64,000 bases of DNA, taken from NCBI GenBank assembly GCA_025458165.1, contig JALOTB010000008.1:1-64000 (forward strand), in the 5' to 3' direction. The position numbers and the translations under genes are program-made. Shown in pieces: positions 24,773 through 33,406 of this stretch (positions are counted from its first letter, which is position 1; every line of letters begins with the position of its first letter). This DNA comes from Chromatiaceae bacterium. GTDB lineage: Bacteria > Pseudomonadota > Gammaproteobacteria > Chromatiales > Chromatiaceae. The notes beneath the pieces were generated by a model, which saw only the letters and a program-made list of their open reading frames with translations, searched no databases and was not told the DNA's origin.

Positions 24773-26557
24773 TTGGACGCTAGCACCTTAGCCTGGGAAG
24801 GCTGGTTCAGCCTCGGGGTCGTCGGACTCTGCCTCGGCCTGTTGGCGACCAATCGCTATCCGCCCGACGTGGTGATGGTGGGCGGTCTCACGCTCTTGCT
24901 GCTGTCTGGTGTGATCACGCCGGCGGATGCCCTCTCGGGCCTGTCGAACGAGGGCATGGTGACCGTGGCGGTGCTCTATGTGGTCGTCTCGGGCCTGCAA
25001 GAGACGGGCGGGACGTCCTGGGTCTCTCAGGCCGTGCTTGGCCGCCCGCGCTCGCTCGCGCAGGCGCAGATCCGCCTGATGGCCCCGGTGTCCGCCCTCA
25101 GCGCCTTTCTCAACAACACCCCGGTGGTGGCCATGTTCATCCCGGCGGTGCAGGACTGGGCCAAGCGCCATGGCCTATCGGTCTCACGGCTGATGCTGCC
25201 GCTGAGCTACGCCGCGATCGCCGGGGGCACCTGCACGCTGATCGGCACCAGCACCAACCTGGTGGTCAACGGGATGCTGATCGCGCACACGGGGGAGTCC
25301 GGGCTCGGGATGTTCGATATCGCCTGGGTGGGGGTGCCGACGCTGATCCTGACCCTGGTCGCCGTGGTGCTGCTCGGGCACCGCCTGCTGCCGGAGCGCC
25401 GCTCCGTGCTGAGCCTGCTCGAGGATGCGCGCCAGTATACGGTCGAGATGACGGTGGAGCCGCGCAGCCCGCTCGATGGCAAGAGCATCGAGGAGGCCGG
25501 CCTGCGCCAGCTCCCGGGCATGTACCTGGTGGAGGTCGAGCGCGACGGCCAGGTCATCCCGGCGGTGGCGCCGGAGCAGCGGCTGCGCGGCGGAGACCGG
25601 CTGCTCTTCGCGGGGGTCGTCGACTCGGTCGTCGACCTGCAACGCATCCGCGGTCTGGTGCCGGCCACCAACCAGGTGTTCAAGCTCCAGTCCCCGCGGC
25701 ACGTGCGCTGCCTCGTCGAGGCAGTGGTCTCGGAGAGCTTTCCCCTGCTCGGCAAGAGCATCCGCGAGGGGCGTTTTCGCACCCACTACCAGGCCGCGAT
25801 CATCGCCATCGCACGCAACGGCGAACGGATTCAGCGCAAGATCGGCGATATTGTGCCGCGCCCGGGCGACACGTTGTTGATGGAGGCGCACCCCAACTTC
25901 CTGGAGCGCTACCGCAACAGCCGCGACTTCCTGCTGATCAGTCAGCTCGACAACTCCACGCCGACGCGCCACGAGCGTGCCTGGGTGGCCATCACCATCA
26001 TGGCCGGCATGGTCGCCAGCGTCACCTTCGGCTGGCTCAGTATGCTCCAGGCCTCGATGCTCGCCGCCGGGCTGATGCTGATCAGCCGGTGCACCACCGC
26101 CTCCGCGGCGCGGCGCGCCGTGGACCTGCAGGTGCTGTTAGTGATCGCCGCCTCCTTCGGCATCGGGCTTGCGCTGCAGAAGACCGGCGCCGCCGCCCTG
26201 ATTGCCGACGGCATGATCGGCCTCGCGGGCGACGACCCCTGGCTGACGCTCGCCCTGGTCTTCCTCGCCACCTCGGTGTTCACCAATCTGATCACCAACA
26301 ACGCGGCGGCGGCCCTGATGTTCCCCATCGCGGTCGCCGCTGCGGCACGGCTCGATGCCAGCGTGCTGCCGTTCGCCATCGTCATCATGAAGGCCGCTTC
26401 GGCCAGCTTCGCCACGCCCATCGCCTACCAGACCAACCTGATGGTCATGGGACCGGGCGGCTACAGCTTCGTCGACTACCTGCGTCTCGGGGTGCCGCTC
26501 ACCCTTCTGACGGGCATCCTGACGGTGCTGATCGTGCCACTGGTTTGGCCGTTCTGA
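24773..26557 (+). CDS. SLC13-type permease with two TrkA-C domains
   Basis: A 594-residue inner-membrane transporter, probably sodium-coupled anion uptake (sulfate, thiosulfate or dicarboxylate). The N-terminal half has about five membrane helices, with the SLC13 signature FLNNTPVVAMFIPAV and the TSTNLVVNG loop. Residues about 220-385 are two cytoplasmic TrkA-C domains (PLDGKSIEEAGLRQL and FPLLGKSIREGRF). The C-terminal half repeats the membrane fold, with FTNLITNNAAAALMFPIAV and the second substrate loop SFATPIAYQTNLMVMGPGGY. The TTG at 24773 appears to be the start; no better in-frame ATG precedes it. In purple sulfur bacteria such proteins often carry sulfate or sulfite, but the substrate is inference. 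Confidence 0.88.
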   Translation: MDASTLAWEGWFSLGVVGLCLGLLATNRYPPDVVMVGGLTLLLLSGVITPADALSGLSNEGMVTVAVLYVVVSGLQETGGTSWVSQAVLGRPRSLAQAQIRLMAPVSALSAFLNNTPVVAMFIPAVQDWAKRHGLSVSRLMLPLSYAAIAGGTCTLIGTSTNLVVNGMLIAHTGESGLGMFDIAWVGVPTLILTLVAVVLLGHRLLPERRSVLSLLEDARQYTVEMTVEPRSPLDGKSIEEAGLRQLPGMYLVEVERDGQVIPAVAPEQRLRGGDRLLFAGVVDSVVDLQRIRGLVPATNQVFKLQSPRHVRCLVEAVVSESFPLLGKSIREGRFRTHYQAAIIAIARNGERIQRKIGDIVPRPGDTLLMEAHPNFLERYRNSRDFLLISQLDNSTPTRHERAWVAITIMAGMVASVTFGWLSMLQASMLAAGLMLISRCTTASAARRAVDLQVLLVIAASFGIGLALQKTGAAALIADGMIGLAGDDPWLTLALVFLATSVFTNLITNNAAAALMFPIAVAAAARLDASVLPFAIVIMKAASASFATPIAYQTNLMVMGPGGYSFVDYLRLGVPLTLLTGILTVLIVPLVWPF

Positions 26558-26633
26558 GCGGGCGGCCTGAACGCGGTGGGCCGGCGCAGGCGCGCCCTCC
26601 CCCCGGCTGTAGGACCACCAGCGACGGCGTCGC

Positions 26634-27185
26634 TCAGGCCCCCTGAGCCGCGGCGCGCTGTGCCCGCATATCCCGGCCCTTTGGGGCGCTCTTCCACCAG
26701 TCCCTGTGGCGGAACTCAGTGGCGTCCTGGGCCATGGGGCGATACCGCCCCGCTTGCACGAAGCCCCAGCCCTTCACCCGCGGGCCGTGGATGAAGAGCG
26801 TCCAGGCCGGGTGGCCATTACGCAGAACGACCCGGTGGTAGTCCGCGCCTCGCAGCAGGTTCAACCGGCCGGGACGCAGGCGACGCACCGCCGGATGCCC
26901 AGGATCGCCGCCCTGCGGGCGCAGCTCGTCATAGCCCCCGGCCAGGACCAGGCTGACGGCCCGTCCCCAGGGGTGATCGTGCAGGCCGCGGTCGGGGTCG
27001 GAGTCGACGAAGCGATGGATGTACGCGTGCCAGCCGAACGCGCCGAACAGGTAGTAGCGCTCCAGATAGGGCTCGCCACCCTCGCCGTCGATGAAGCGGC
27101 AGGGCAGCCGGGCGGTGAGACGAAACAGCAGGCGCTCGATCACAGTCGCCAAGGGCTCCTCGGTGGGGTCGTCGGCCGCCATCAT
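26634..27185 (-). CDS. Cupin-like protein of unknown function (183 aa)
   Basis: Start ATG at 27185 (MMAADDPTEEP; a second ATG at 27182 is equally possible). The sequence has HRFVDSDPDRGLHDHPWGRAVSLVLAGGY, an HxHP-type cupin metal motif, and DYHRVVLRNGHPAWTLFIHGPR, whose His can complete the site. It may be a metal-dependent cupin enzyme or binding protein; the substrate is unknown. It lies divergent from the phosphodiesterase-like gene at 27319, with 133 bp between. Confidence 0.75.
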   Translation of the reverse strand: MMAADDPTEEPLATVIERLLFRLTARLPCRFIDGEGGEPYLERYYLFGAFGWHAYIHRFVDSDPDRGLHDHPWGRAVSLVLAGGYDELRPQGGDPGHPAVRRLRPGRLNLLRGADYHRVVLRNGHPAWTLFIHGPRVKGWGFVQAGRYRPMAQDATEFRHRDWWKSAPKGRDMRAQRAAAQGA

Positions 27186-27318
27186 ACGCACGGGGTGGCT
27201 CAGATGCTGAGCCCGCTGTCGCGCCTCGCAAGCCGTGATCCCGCGAAGGGCGCGTCGCGGCCTCGTATACTTCGCACCGGCCCCAGGGCCGAGCCCCCGC
27301 AACGCACCGCTTGAGAGC

Positions 27319-28476
27319 ATGCGCATCCCAGACTACCAAGGCGGCAGCATCGTCAACCTCATGGCGAGCCTTCTGCGCGCCCGCGGCGGGGAGAGCGCCT
27401 ACCAGTCGCTACGCCTCCTCCCACCCGAGTCGATCGCGGGTCACACCAATCTCGTCCTCCTGGTCGTTGACGGGCTCGGGGCCGACTGGCTGGCGCGCCG
27501 CTCGCCCGCGGGGATCCTGAGCCGGCACCTCGCGGGTCGGATCGACTCGGTCTTCCCGCCGACTACCGCGGCGGCGATCACCAGCTTCCTCACCGGCGAG
27601 GCCCCGCAGCAGCATGGGCTGACCGGCTGGCACATGTGGCTGCGCGAGCTCGGCTGCGTGATGACGGTACTCCCGGGCCATCCCCGCTGCGGGGGCCAGT
27701 CGTATCGCGCCGCCGGGATCGACCCCGTCCGGCTCTTCGGTCACGTCCCGCTCTCGCAGCGCATCGCCACGCGCGCGGTCACGGTCTCCCCGGCCCAGAT
27801 CGCCCACTCGGACTTCAACCGGGCCCATCTCGGGCGGGCGGACCTGCGCACCTTCACGACCCTGCACGGGATGTTCCGCACCACGCTCCAGGCGATCCGG
27901 CGAGACCAGGCACCCAAATACCTCTACCTCTATTGGCCCCGCCTCGACAGCATCGGCCACGAGCAGGGCATGGAGAGCGGCGCGGCTGTGGCGCATCTCA
28001 AGCAGATCGAGCAGGCCCTGACCGACTTCCTCGTGGCCGCGGCGGGGACCGAAACCCTAGTCCTGGTGACCGCCGACCATGGGCAGGTCGACACCGCGCC
28101 CGCCGACCGCATCGACTTGGCCGATCACCCAGAGCTGGCCGACTGCCTGGCGATCGCACTCTGCGGCGAGCCGCGCGCCGCCTTCTGCTACCTGCGCCCC
28201 GAGCGCGAGTCTGACTTCCTGGCCTACTGTCGGGAGGTGCTCGGACAGCAGATCGCGGTCCACCCCAGCCGCGAGCTCCTCGACCTCGGCCTGTTCGGTC
28301 TCGGCGCCCCCCACCCACGGCTCGCCGAGCGTATCGGCGACTACGTCATCCTCGGACGCGGCAGCACCGTGATCCGCGACCGCCTCCCGTTCGAGGAGCA
28401 CCATACCCAGATCGGCGTCCATGGGGGGCTCACCGATGCCGAGCTGGAGGTGCCGCTGTGCGTGCTGCGCGCCTAG
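27319..28476 (+). CDS. Type I phosphodiesterase / alkaline phosphatase superfamily protein
   Basis: A 385-residue cytoplasmic-looking protein (no signal peptide with the ATG at 27319, MRIPDYQGG). Superfamily motifs: LVVDGLGADWLARRS (metal Asp), FPPTTAAAITSFLTGEAPQQHGLTGWH (catalytic Thr and following His), YWPRLDSIGHEQG (metal D and H) and VTADHGQVDT (DHG metal ligands), plus a late HGGLTDAE. This set is typical of nucleotide pyrophosphatase/phosphodiesterase and phosphonoacetate hydrolase-like enzymes. The substrate is unknown. It overlaps the next gene (28458) by 19 bp, so the two are probably co-translated. Confidence 0.88.
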   Translation: MRIPDYQGGSIVNLMASLLRARGGESAYQSLRLLPPESIAGHTNLVLLVVDGLGADWLARRSPAGILSRHLAGRIDSVFPPTTAAAITSFLTGEAPQQHGLTGWHMWLRELGCVMTVLPGHPRCGGQSYRAAGIDPVRLFGHVPLSQRIATRAVTVSPAQIAHSDFNRAHLGRADLRTFTTLHGMFRTTLQAIRRDQAPKYLYLYWPRLDSIGHEQGMESGAAVAHLKQIEQALTDFLVAAAGTETLVLVTADHGQVDTAPADRIDLADHPELADCLAIALCGEPRAAFCYLRPERESDFLAYCREVLGQQIAVHPSRELLDLGLFGLGAPHPRLAERIGDYVILGRGSTVIRDRLPFEEHHTQIGVHGGLTDAELEVPLCVLRA

Positions 28477-29009
28477 TCTCCGACTGGATCGACCGGATGC
28501 TGAGGCGCGAGCGCCGCGACTCGGGCGTCCTCGTCGCCATCTGGCTCGCCGACTCCGCGGGCGCACCGTGCCGCTCGGTCGACCGGGTCGAGGCCTTGGC
28601 CGGAGGCGGGCTCGAGGGCGACCGCTACGCCAGCGGGGCCGGGTTCTGGAAGGCCACCGACGGCTGCCAGGTCACGCTGATCGCCGAGGAGGACCTGGCG
28701 CGCGCCGAGCGCCGCTACGGCATCCCACTCGCGGCCGGTCAGCACCGGCGTAACCTGGTGGTACGCGGGCTGCGACCTGAGGCCGTCCGCGGCCACCACC
28801 TGCGCATCGGAGGGGCCCTGCTCGCCTGGCACAGACCACGCCCGCCCTGTCTGTACCTCGACTCGATCACCCGACGCGGGACTGCCAAGGCGTTGGGTCG
28901 GCACAGCGGCATCTGCCTGCGCGTAACCGAGGGCGGCCCGATCCGAGTGGGCGATGGGGTTCGCCTGATCACCAGTGGTCGCCTGCCGCCAAGAGACGCC
29001 GGCGCATGA
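28458..29009 (+). CDS. MOSC domain protein
   Basis: A 183-residue protein with a MOSC domain, used as a sulfur carrier or for molybdenum-cofactor-dependent chemistry. Motifs: VEALAGGGLEGDRYA, GCQVTLIAEEDL, GQHRRNLVVRG (the conserved R-R/E-N core), GGALLAWHRPRPPCLYLDSI with a likely persulfide Cys, and GGPIRVGDGV at the end. The GTG at 28458 overlaps the previous gene; the ATG at 28497 is an alternative, giving a start nearer the domain. Confidence 0.88.
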   Translation: MRAARLVSDWIDRMLRRERRDSGVLVAIWLADSAGAPCRSVDRVEALAGGGLEGDRYASGAGFWKATDGCQVTLIAEEDLARAERRYGIPLAAGQHRRNLVVRGLRPEAVRGHHLRIGGALLAWHRPRPPCLYLDSITRRGTAKALGRHSGICLRVTEGGPIRVGDGVRLITSGRLPPRDAGA

Positions 29010-29085
29010 GCGCGCGAGCGCATCGCGACCTTGCGACACCCGCCCCCAGCGCCGACACTTGAGGCAGCCCCCGGAGGACTGGCCC

Positions 29086-29700
29086 GTGAACCCGATCCCG
29101 CGCCTGGCACTCGCGATCGCCCTGATCGCGGCCGCGCTCACCGCTGGCGCTGCTGCGCCGGCGAGCGCCCCGGCCGCCGGGATGCTCCTGGTTGCCGCCC
29201 GCGACATGGCCGACCCGCGCTTTCGCGGCACAGTAATCCTGCTCGCCCGGCACGATGAGAGCGGGAGCCTCGGGGTGGTGCTGAACCGCCCGGCCAAGCT
29301 CTCGGTCGGCGAGGCGGTACCGCCGCTCGCCGCGACCCCCGCCGCCGATCAGCGGCTCTATCTGGGCGGTCCGGTCGCCATCGAGCAGGTCCTCTACCTG
29401 GTCCGCCGGAGCGAGCCGCCAGCGGGACTGATCCCAGTGATCGACGACCTCCACCTCGGCGCCGCCAGGGACCGGCTCGAGGCCCTGCTCGGCGAGCAGC
29501 CGGAGCTGCCGCTGCGCGTCTTTGCGGGCTATGCGGGCTGGTCCGCGGGCCAGCTCGCCGGGGAGCTGGCACGCACGACCTGGCACCTGCTGCCGGCGAG
29601 CGCGGACGAGGTCTTCGCCGATCCCGAAGGGCTCTGGCACCGGCTGATCGAGCGCGCCGCGCCCTCCGGGATCCTCGTCTGGCGAGGGGCAGCGGGATGA
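29086..29700 (+). CDS. YqgE/AlgH family protein with an N-terminal signal peptide
   Basis: A 204-residue protein of the AlgH/YqgE family. The GTG at 29086 is supported by GGAGG 9 bases upstream. Motifs: GMLLVAARDMADPRFRGTVILLARHDESGSLGVVLNRP, then RLYLGGPVA and FAGYAGWSAGQLAGEL, ending with the WH blocks. The usual family member is cytoplasmic; here about 24 hydrophobic residues (PRLALAIALIAAALTAGAAA) precede the domain, predicting export. The function of the family is unproven. The stop overlaps the lipocalin ATG by 4 bases. Confidence 0.85.
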   Translation: MNPIPRLALAIALIAAALTAGAAAPASAPAAGMLLVAARDMADPRFRGTVILLARHDESGSLGVVLNRPAKLSVGEAVPPLAATPAADQRLYLGGPVAIEQVLYLVRRSEPPAGLIPVIDDLHLGAARDRLEALLGEQPELPLRVFAGYAGWSAGQLAGELARTTWHLLPASADEVFADPEGLWHRLIERAAPSGILVWRGAAG

Positions 29701-30263
29701 ACGGCGCGCTCTGGCGGCCCTTGTGCGCGCTCGCCCTGGCCTGCACGGCACTGCTGGCCTGGGCGCAGCCGCCGGTCACGGTCGATCGCGTCGACCTCTC
29801 GCGCTACATGGGCCTCTGGCACGAGATCGCCCTGATCCCCAATTTCTTCCAGCGTCGGTGCGTCGCCGACACCAGCGCCGAGTACGCCCTGCGCGAGGAC
29901 GGGCTGGTGTCCGTCACCAACCGCTGCCGCAATCCATCGGGCCAGATCGACCAGGTCGAGGGCGTCGCCCGCATCGTCGACCCCCAAACCAACGCCAAGC
30001 TCGAGGTGAGCTTCTTTAGCCTCTTCGGGCTGCGGCCCTTCTGGGGCGACTACTGGGTCCTCGGCCTCGGGGATGACTACGACTACGCCCTGATTGGCAC
30101 CCCAAGCCGGCGCTACGGATGGATCCTTGCCCGCGACCCTGAGGTGAGCGACGAGCAGCTCGCGGGCTGGCTCGCGTCGCTCGCCGAGCAGGGCTACGAC
30201 CCCAAGGCCTTCGTCCGCTCGCCGCGGCAGACGGACTCGGAGAAAGAGACTGGCCGCAAATGA
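29697..30263 (+). CDS. Exported Blc-type lipocalin
   Basis: A 188-residue protein with a signal peptide (ALWRPLCALALACTALLAWA) and the lipocalin fold. Conserved blocks: YMGLWHEIALIPNFFQRRC (the GxW motif), ALREDGLVSVTNRC, WGDYWVLGLGDDYDYALIGTPSRRYGWILAR. Blc proteins bind fatty acids or lysophospholipids at the outer membrane. A lipobox is not clear. Translationally coupled to the YqgE/AlgH gene (ATGA overlap). Its last codon and stop (AAA TGA) lie inside the left arm of the repeat at 30254-30389. Confidence 0.88.
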   Translation: MNGALWRPLCALALACTALLAWAQPPVTVDRVDLSRYMGLWHEIALIPNFFQRRCVADTSAEYALREDGLVSVTNRCRNPSGQIDQVEGVARIVDPQTNAKLEVSFFSLFGLRPFWGDYWVLGLGDDYDYALIGTPSRRYGWILARDPEVSDEQLAGWLASLAEQGYDPKAFVRSPRQTDSEKETGRK

Positions 30264-30389
30264 ACACAAATGGGAAATTGGCGCCGCCGAGCTTGCTTGC
30301 GTGGCTGCACCATCGCCCAAGCCGATGGAATGACCAGGACAGCGCCCAATCAATTCTTGATTTGCGTTCATTCGCGTTCATTTGCGTCA
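30254..30389. repeat. TGCGTTCAT-type palindromic element, 136 bp
   Basis: The left arm CCGCAAATGAACACAAATGG (30254-30273) is complementary to a right arm of tandem TTTGCGTTCA/TTCGCGTTCA/TTTGCG units (30361-30389), with about 85 bp between. A similar element is at 48250-48395, and single right halves are at 22290 and 34301. The left arm supplies the lipocalin stop codon and the right arm contains the TTG that begins the open frame of the FkbM gene. Confidence 0.75.
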
Positions 30390-31185
30390 AGATTCTCCCC
30401 CCAAGCGAAACCGCCTGACCCGCACCTTGGCCGTCGGCCGGTCGCTCGCCATCTACTACGGGCTGATGCCGCTGCGCGCCCGGCGCATGGCGCGGCTGTA
30501 CGCGCGGTTCGTCCGGCCGGACTCGCTGTGCTTCGACGTCGGCGCCCATGTCGGCAACCGCGTGCGCTGCTGGCGGGGGCTCGGGGGCCGGGTGGTGGCG
30601 GTCGAGCCGCACCCCGACCTCGTGACGGTGCTCGGCCGGCTCTATGGTCGGGACCCGCAGGTGCACCTGGTCGCTGCGGGTTTGGGGGCTCGCGCCGGTC
30701 GGGCTCCGCTGCTCGCGGACGGGCACAACCTCACCGTCGCCACCTTATCGCCCGACTGGGCGGAGCGCATGGGGTCAGACCCCGCCTTTCGCGGCATCGC
30801 CTGGCGCCCGCAGGGGGAGGTGGAGGTGACCACGCTGGACGCGCTGATCGCGCGCTTCGGCCGACCGGACTTCGTCAAGATCGACGTCGAGGGCCTGGAG
30901 GCCGAGGTGCTCGCGGGTCTCTCCGAGGCGCTGCCCGCGATCTCCTTCGAGTATCTGGCCGCCGCCCGCGAGGTCGCACTCGTCTGCGTCGATCGCCTCG
31001 AGGCCCTCGCCGCCTACCGCTACAACTGGTCGCCCGGAGAGAGCCACCGTCTGGCCTCAGCCGGCTGGCTCGACGCCGAGGCCATCCGCGGTGTCCTTGC
31101 CGACCTCGCCGCCGGATCGGGCTCGGGGGACGTCTATGCCCGGCTCATCGGCAGCGACCGCCGTCCCGGAGTCAAAGGTCCTTAG
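30382..31185 (+). CDS. FkbM family methyltransferase
   Basis: Up to 267 residues of SAM-dependent methyltransferase, FkbM type, of the kind that O-methylates sugars or other natural products. Motifs: CFDVGAHVGNRVRCW (SAM loop), VVAVEPHPDLV, VTTLDALI and FVKIDVEGLEAEVLAGL, the family's signature, followed by SFEYL. The open frame begins at a TTG inside the repeat; the true start is uncertain (the ATG at 30466 would remove only a basic lead-in). The 3' end overlaps the convergent sulfatase gene by 129 bp. It may belong functionally with the glycosyltransferase region downstream. Confidence 0.8.
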   Translation: MRQDSPPKRNRLTRTLAVGRSLAIYYGLMPLRARRMARLYARFVRPDSLCFDVGAHVGNRVRCWRGLGGRVVAVEPHPDLVTVLGRLYGRDPQVHLVAAGLGARAGRAPLLADGHNLTVATLSPDWAERMGSDPAFRGIAWRPQGEVEVTTLDALIARFGRPDFVKIDVEGLEAEVLAGLSEALPAISFEYLAAAREVALVCVDRLEALAAYRYNWSPGESHRLASAGWLDAEAIRGVLADLAAGSGSGDVYARLIGSDRRPGVKGP

Positions 31186-32778
31186 CAGCAGACCATGCAG
31201 CTCGTGCGTCGGCCCCAGGGCCGGCCGCTCGGGGGTCAAGCCGGGGCGGAAGCCCTCAGCGATCAGGGCGTCGAGCAGGTCGCGTCGGTGGGTGATGAGG
31301 TGCACAGGCACCTCGTTGGTCGGCTCGCGCCCGCCCACGCTCGCCGGCGGCTGGTGGTCGCCGATCACCAGGAGCACCCAGTCGGACCCCTCGGCCTGCC
31401 GTAGCCAGCCCGCGAGCCAGGAGAAGGCATAGGCCATGGCCTCGGCGTAATCGGCCGAGAGGTCCTTGTAGTTCGGGCGTACCGCCAGCGCGGCGGCGAG
31501 CTCGGACTCGTCGAAGGGGGCCGCGCCGAGCACCCGCCCCCAGTCGAGCTCGTAGGGCGGGGTGGGCCGGAACGGGGCGTGGGTGCTGATGGTCGGGAAG
31601 AAGACGAAGCGCGGTACGCCGTCCTCGGCGTGCAGCTCCCGCTCCTTGAGCCGAGCAGCGGCGAACTGATCGGGGATGCGCCACCAGCCGAGATCCGGGC
31701 CGCGGTAGTCGAGCGCCTGCTCCCCGTAGATCTGCGCAAAGCCGTAGAAGGCCCCCTCGGGCCAGTCCTCACGCAGCCCCGGCATCATCGCGAGCACCCG
31801 GTAGCCTTCGCGTGCGAAACGATGGACCAATGTCTCGCGCGCTTGGGTCAGGAGCTCGGTGTAGGTCGCGTTGTCCCGCACCTCGATCCCCGCCAGCAGG
31901 CTCGCGTGCGACAGCCAGGAATAGCCGCCGTAGGTCGGCGCGTGAACCAGGGCCGAGACCGCCGCACGTCCCGACTCCGCGACCGCGCGCTCCAGCTCGG
32001 CGTGCGCGGCGGCCACCCGCTCGCGCAGCCCTGGGCGGTCGTAGACCAGGGCCCCGTAGGATTCGAGAAAGACCAGGATGAGGTGCGCGCCCCCGAGCCG
32101 GCCCAGGTCGGACTGGATGGCCGGAGCGCCGATGGGTAAGGCGCCGGCGCGCGCGCGCGCCGCGAGCCAGAGCCGGGCCTGCTCGGCGTAGGTGAGAGCG
32201 ACGGGCGCGGCAAACCAGCGCGCACCGGGCAGCGGCGGGTTCAATAGACCGCCGAGATAGACCGCCAGTAACGCCGCCGATCCCAGCCCGAGCACCCGCC
32301 TCGGGCGCGCCAGCCCGACGGCGAGACCCACCCGGCCGAGGGCCCAGCGCAGGCCGAGATAGATCAAGACCGAGCCCAGCACGGCGCCGGCGAGCGCCGC
32401 GGCGCTGGCCCAGGCCGGCATCGCCTCGAGGAGCATGGCCGTGACGTTGGGGACGTGCGCCAGGTCCCAGTAGAGCTCCAGCGGCCGCCCCAGCGCCCCA
32501 TCGACCGTCACCGCGACATAACGGCCCAGGGTGAGCAGGGTCAGCGCCAGCGCGAGGACCCTGAGCAGCGCCCCGGGCGGGGGCCCGCGCAGCCCCGCCC
32601 AGAGCGCGAGCCCGAGGATCACCAGGGCGATCTCGATCGAGACCTGGGCCGCGGGCCGGATGAAGGGGGTCGGCGAGAGACCCACGAACGAAAGGGCAAA
32701 GTTGAGCAGCAAGAGCGCCGCGGCCAGCCCCAGCCAGCCGCGCCACCCAAGCCCGGTCCGAGTCGGCCCCTTGCCCAA
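31057..32778 (-). CDS. LTA-synthase-like membrane sulfatase-fold protein
   Basis: A 573-residue protein with about five N-terminal membrane helices (residues 12-190) and an extracytoplasmic sulfatase/phosphoglycerol-transferase-type domain. Key blocks: LILVFLESYGALVYD (metal Glu), PTYGGYSWLSHASLLAGI (around the nucleophile), FFPTISTHAPF (conserved HAPF) and VLLVIGDHQPPASV (the GDHxP metal motif). This layout is that of LtaS/OpgB-type phosphoglycerol transferases or membrane phosphoethanolamine transferases. Start ATG at 32778 follows the YceI stop by one base, so it is the third gene of an operon with the CDP-alcohol phosphotransferase. The last 43 codons overlap the convergent FkbM gene and are low-complexity. 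Confidence 0.85.
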   Translation of the reverse strand: MGKGPTRTGLGWRGWLGLAAALLLLNFALSFVGLSPTPFIRPAAQVSIEIALVILGLALWAGLRGPPPGALLRVLALALTLLTLGRYVAVTVDGALGRPLELYWDLAHVPNVTAMLLEAMPAWASAAALAGAVLGSVLIYLGLRWALGRVGLAVGLARPRRVLGLGSAALLAVYLGGLLNPPLPGARWFAAPVALTYAEQARLWLAARARAGALPIGAPAIQSDLGRLGGAHLILVFLESYGALVYDRPGLRERVAAAHAELERAVAESGRAAVSALVHAPTYGGYSWLSHASLLAGIEVRDNATYTELLTQARETLVHRFAREGYRVLAMMPGLREDWPEGAFYGFAQIYGEQALDYRGPDLGWWRIPDQFAAARLKERELHAEDGVPRFVFFPTISTHAPFRPTPPYELDWGRVLGAAPFDESELAAALAVRPNYKDLSADYAEAMAYAFSWLAGWLRQAEGSDWVLLVIGDHQPPASVGGREPTNEVPVHLITHRRDLLDALIAEGFRPGLTPERPALGPTHELHGLLLRTFDSGTAVAADEPGIDVPRARSGGEVGKDTADGLGVEPAG

Positions 32779-32779
32779 G

Positions 32780-33406
32780 CTACTGACGCTTGGCCTCGAG
32801 CTCGATGATCAGCTCGACCTCGTCGCCCACCCAGCCGTTGTCGACGCTGTAGGTCATCCCGTAGGCGCTGCGCTTGAAGCTACCGCGCGCGGAGACCCCC
32901 ATCACGTAGGGCTTGCGCCCGAGCAGCCCACCGCCGAACGGATACTCCCCGCTCTTGTTCCAGGTCGCCTCCAGGGTCACCGGTCCCTTGCGGCCGAGCA
33001 GCTCCAGCTCGCCGTCGATGCGGTACTGGCGATTGCCCAGCGCCGTCGCCTTGGCGGCAGTGAAGGTCATCTTGGGAAACTCGGCGCTGTTCAGGAAATC
33101 GGCGCTCCGCAGGTGGTCGTCGCGCCGCTGGTGGTTGCTGAAGACGCTCGCGGTGTCGATCACCACGCGCAGGTCAGTCATCTCGCCGCTCTTCTCGTCG
33201 AAGGTGAACGACCCCTCGGCCTTGCGGAACATCCCCAAGACACGGGCGTAGCCGATGTGATCCACCATGAAACCGACGCTGAGGTGGTCGGGGTCGATCT
33301 CGTAGCGCTCGGGGGCGCCCTGGAGTGGGGCCGAGACCGCGAGGCCGAGCAGGACCGCGAGCAGCAGTGGGCGGGACAACCGGATCGATCGGGTCGAATC
33401 GTTCAT
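32780..33406 (-). CDS. YceI family periplasmic lipid-binding protein
   Basis: A 208-residue protein with a signal peptide (RPLLLAVLLGLAVSAPLQGA) and the YceI fold, an extended lipocalin-like barrel binding polyisoprenoids. Motifs: YEIDPDHLSVGFMVDHIGYARVLGMF, then LRVVIDTASVFSNHQRRDDHLRSADFLNSAEFPKMTF, which is the family signature. Its ATG overlaps the stop of the CDP-alcohol phosphotransferase gene (ATGA) and its stop lies one base before the sulfatase ATG. Such tight packing suggests a common membrane-lipid task. Confidence 0.92.
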   Translation of the reverse strand: MNDSTRSIRLSRPLLLAVLLGLAVSAPLQGAPERYEIDPDHLSVGFMVDHIGYARVLGMFRKAEGSFTFDEKSGEMTDLRVVIDTASVFSNHQRRDDHLRSADFLNSAEFPKMTFTAAKATALGNRQYRIDGELELLGRKGPVTLEATWNKSGEYPFGGGLLGRKPYVMGVSARGSFKRSAYGMTYSVDNGWVGDEVELIIELEAKRQ

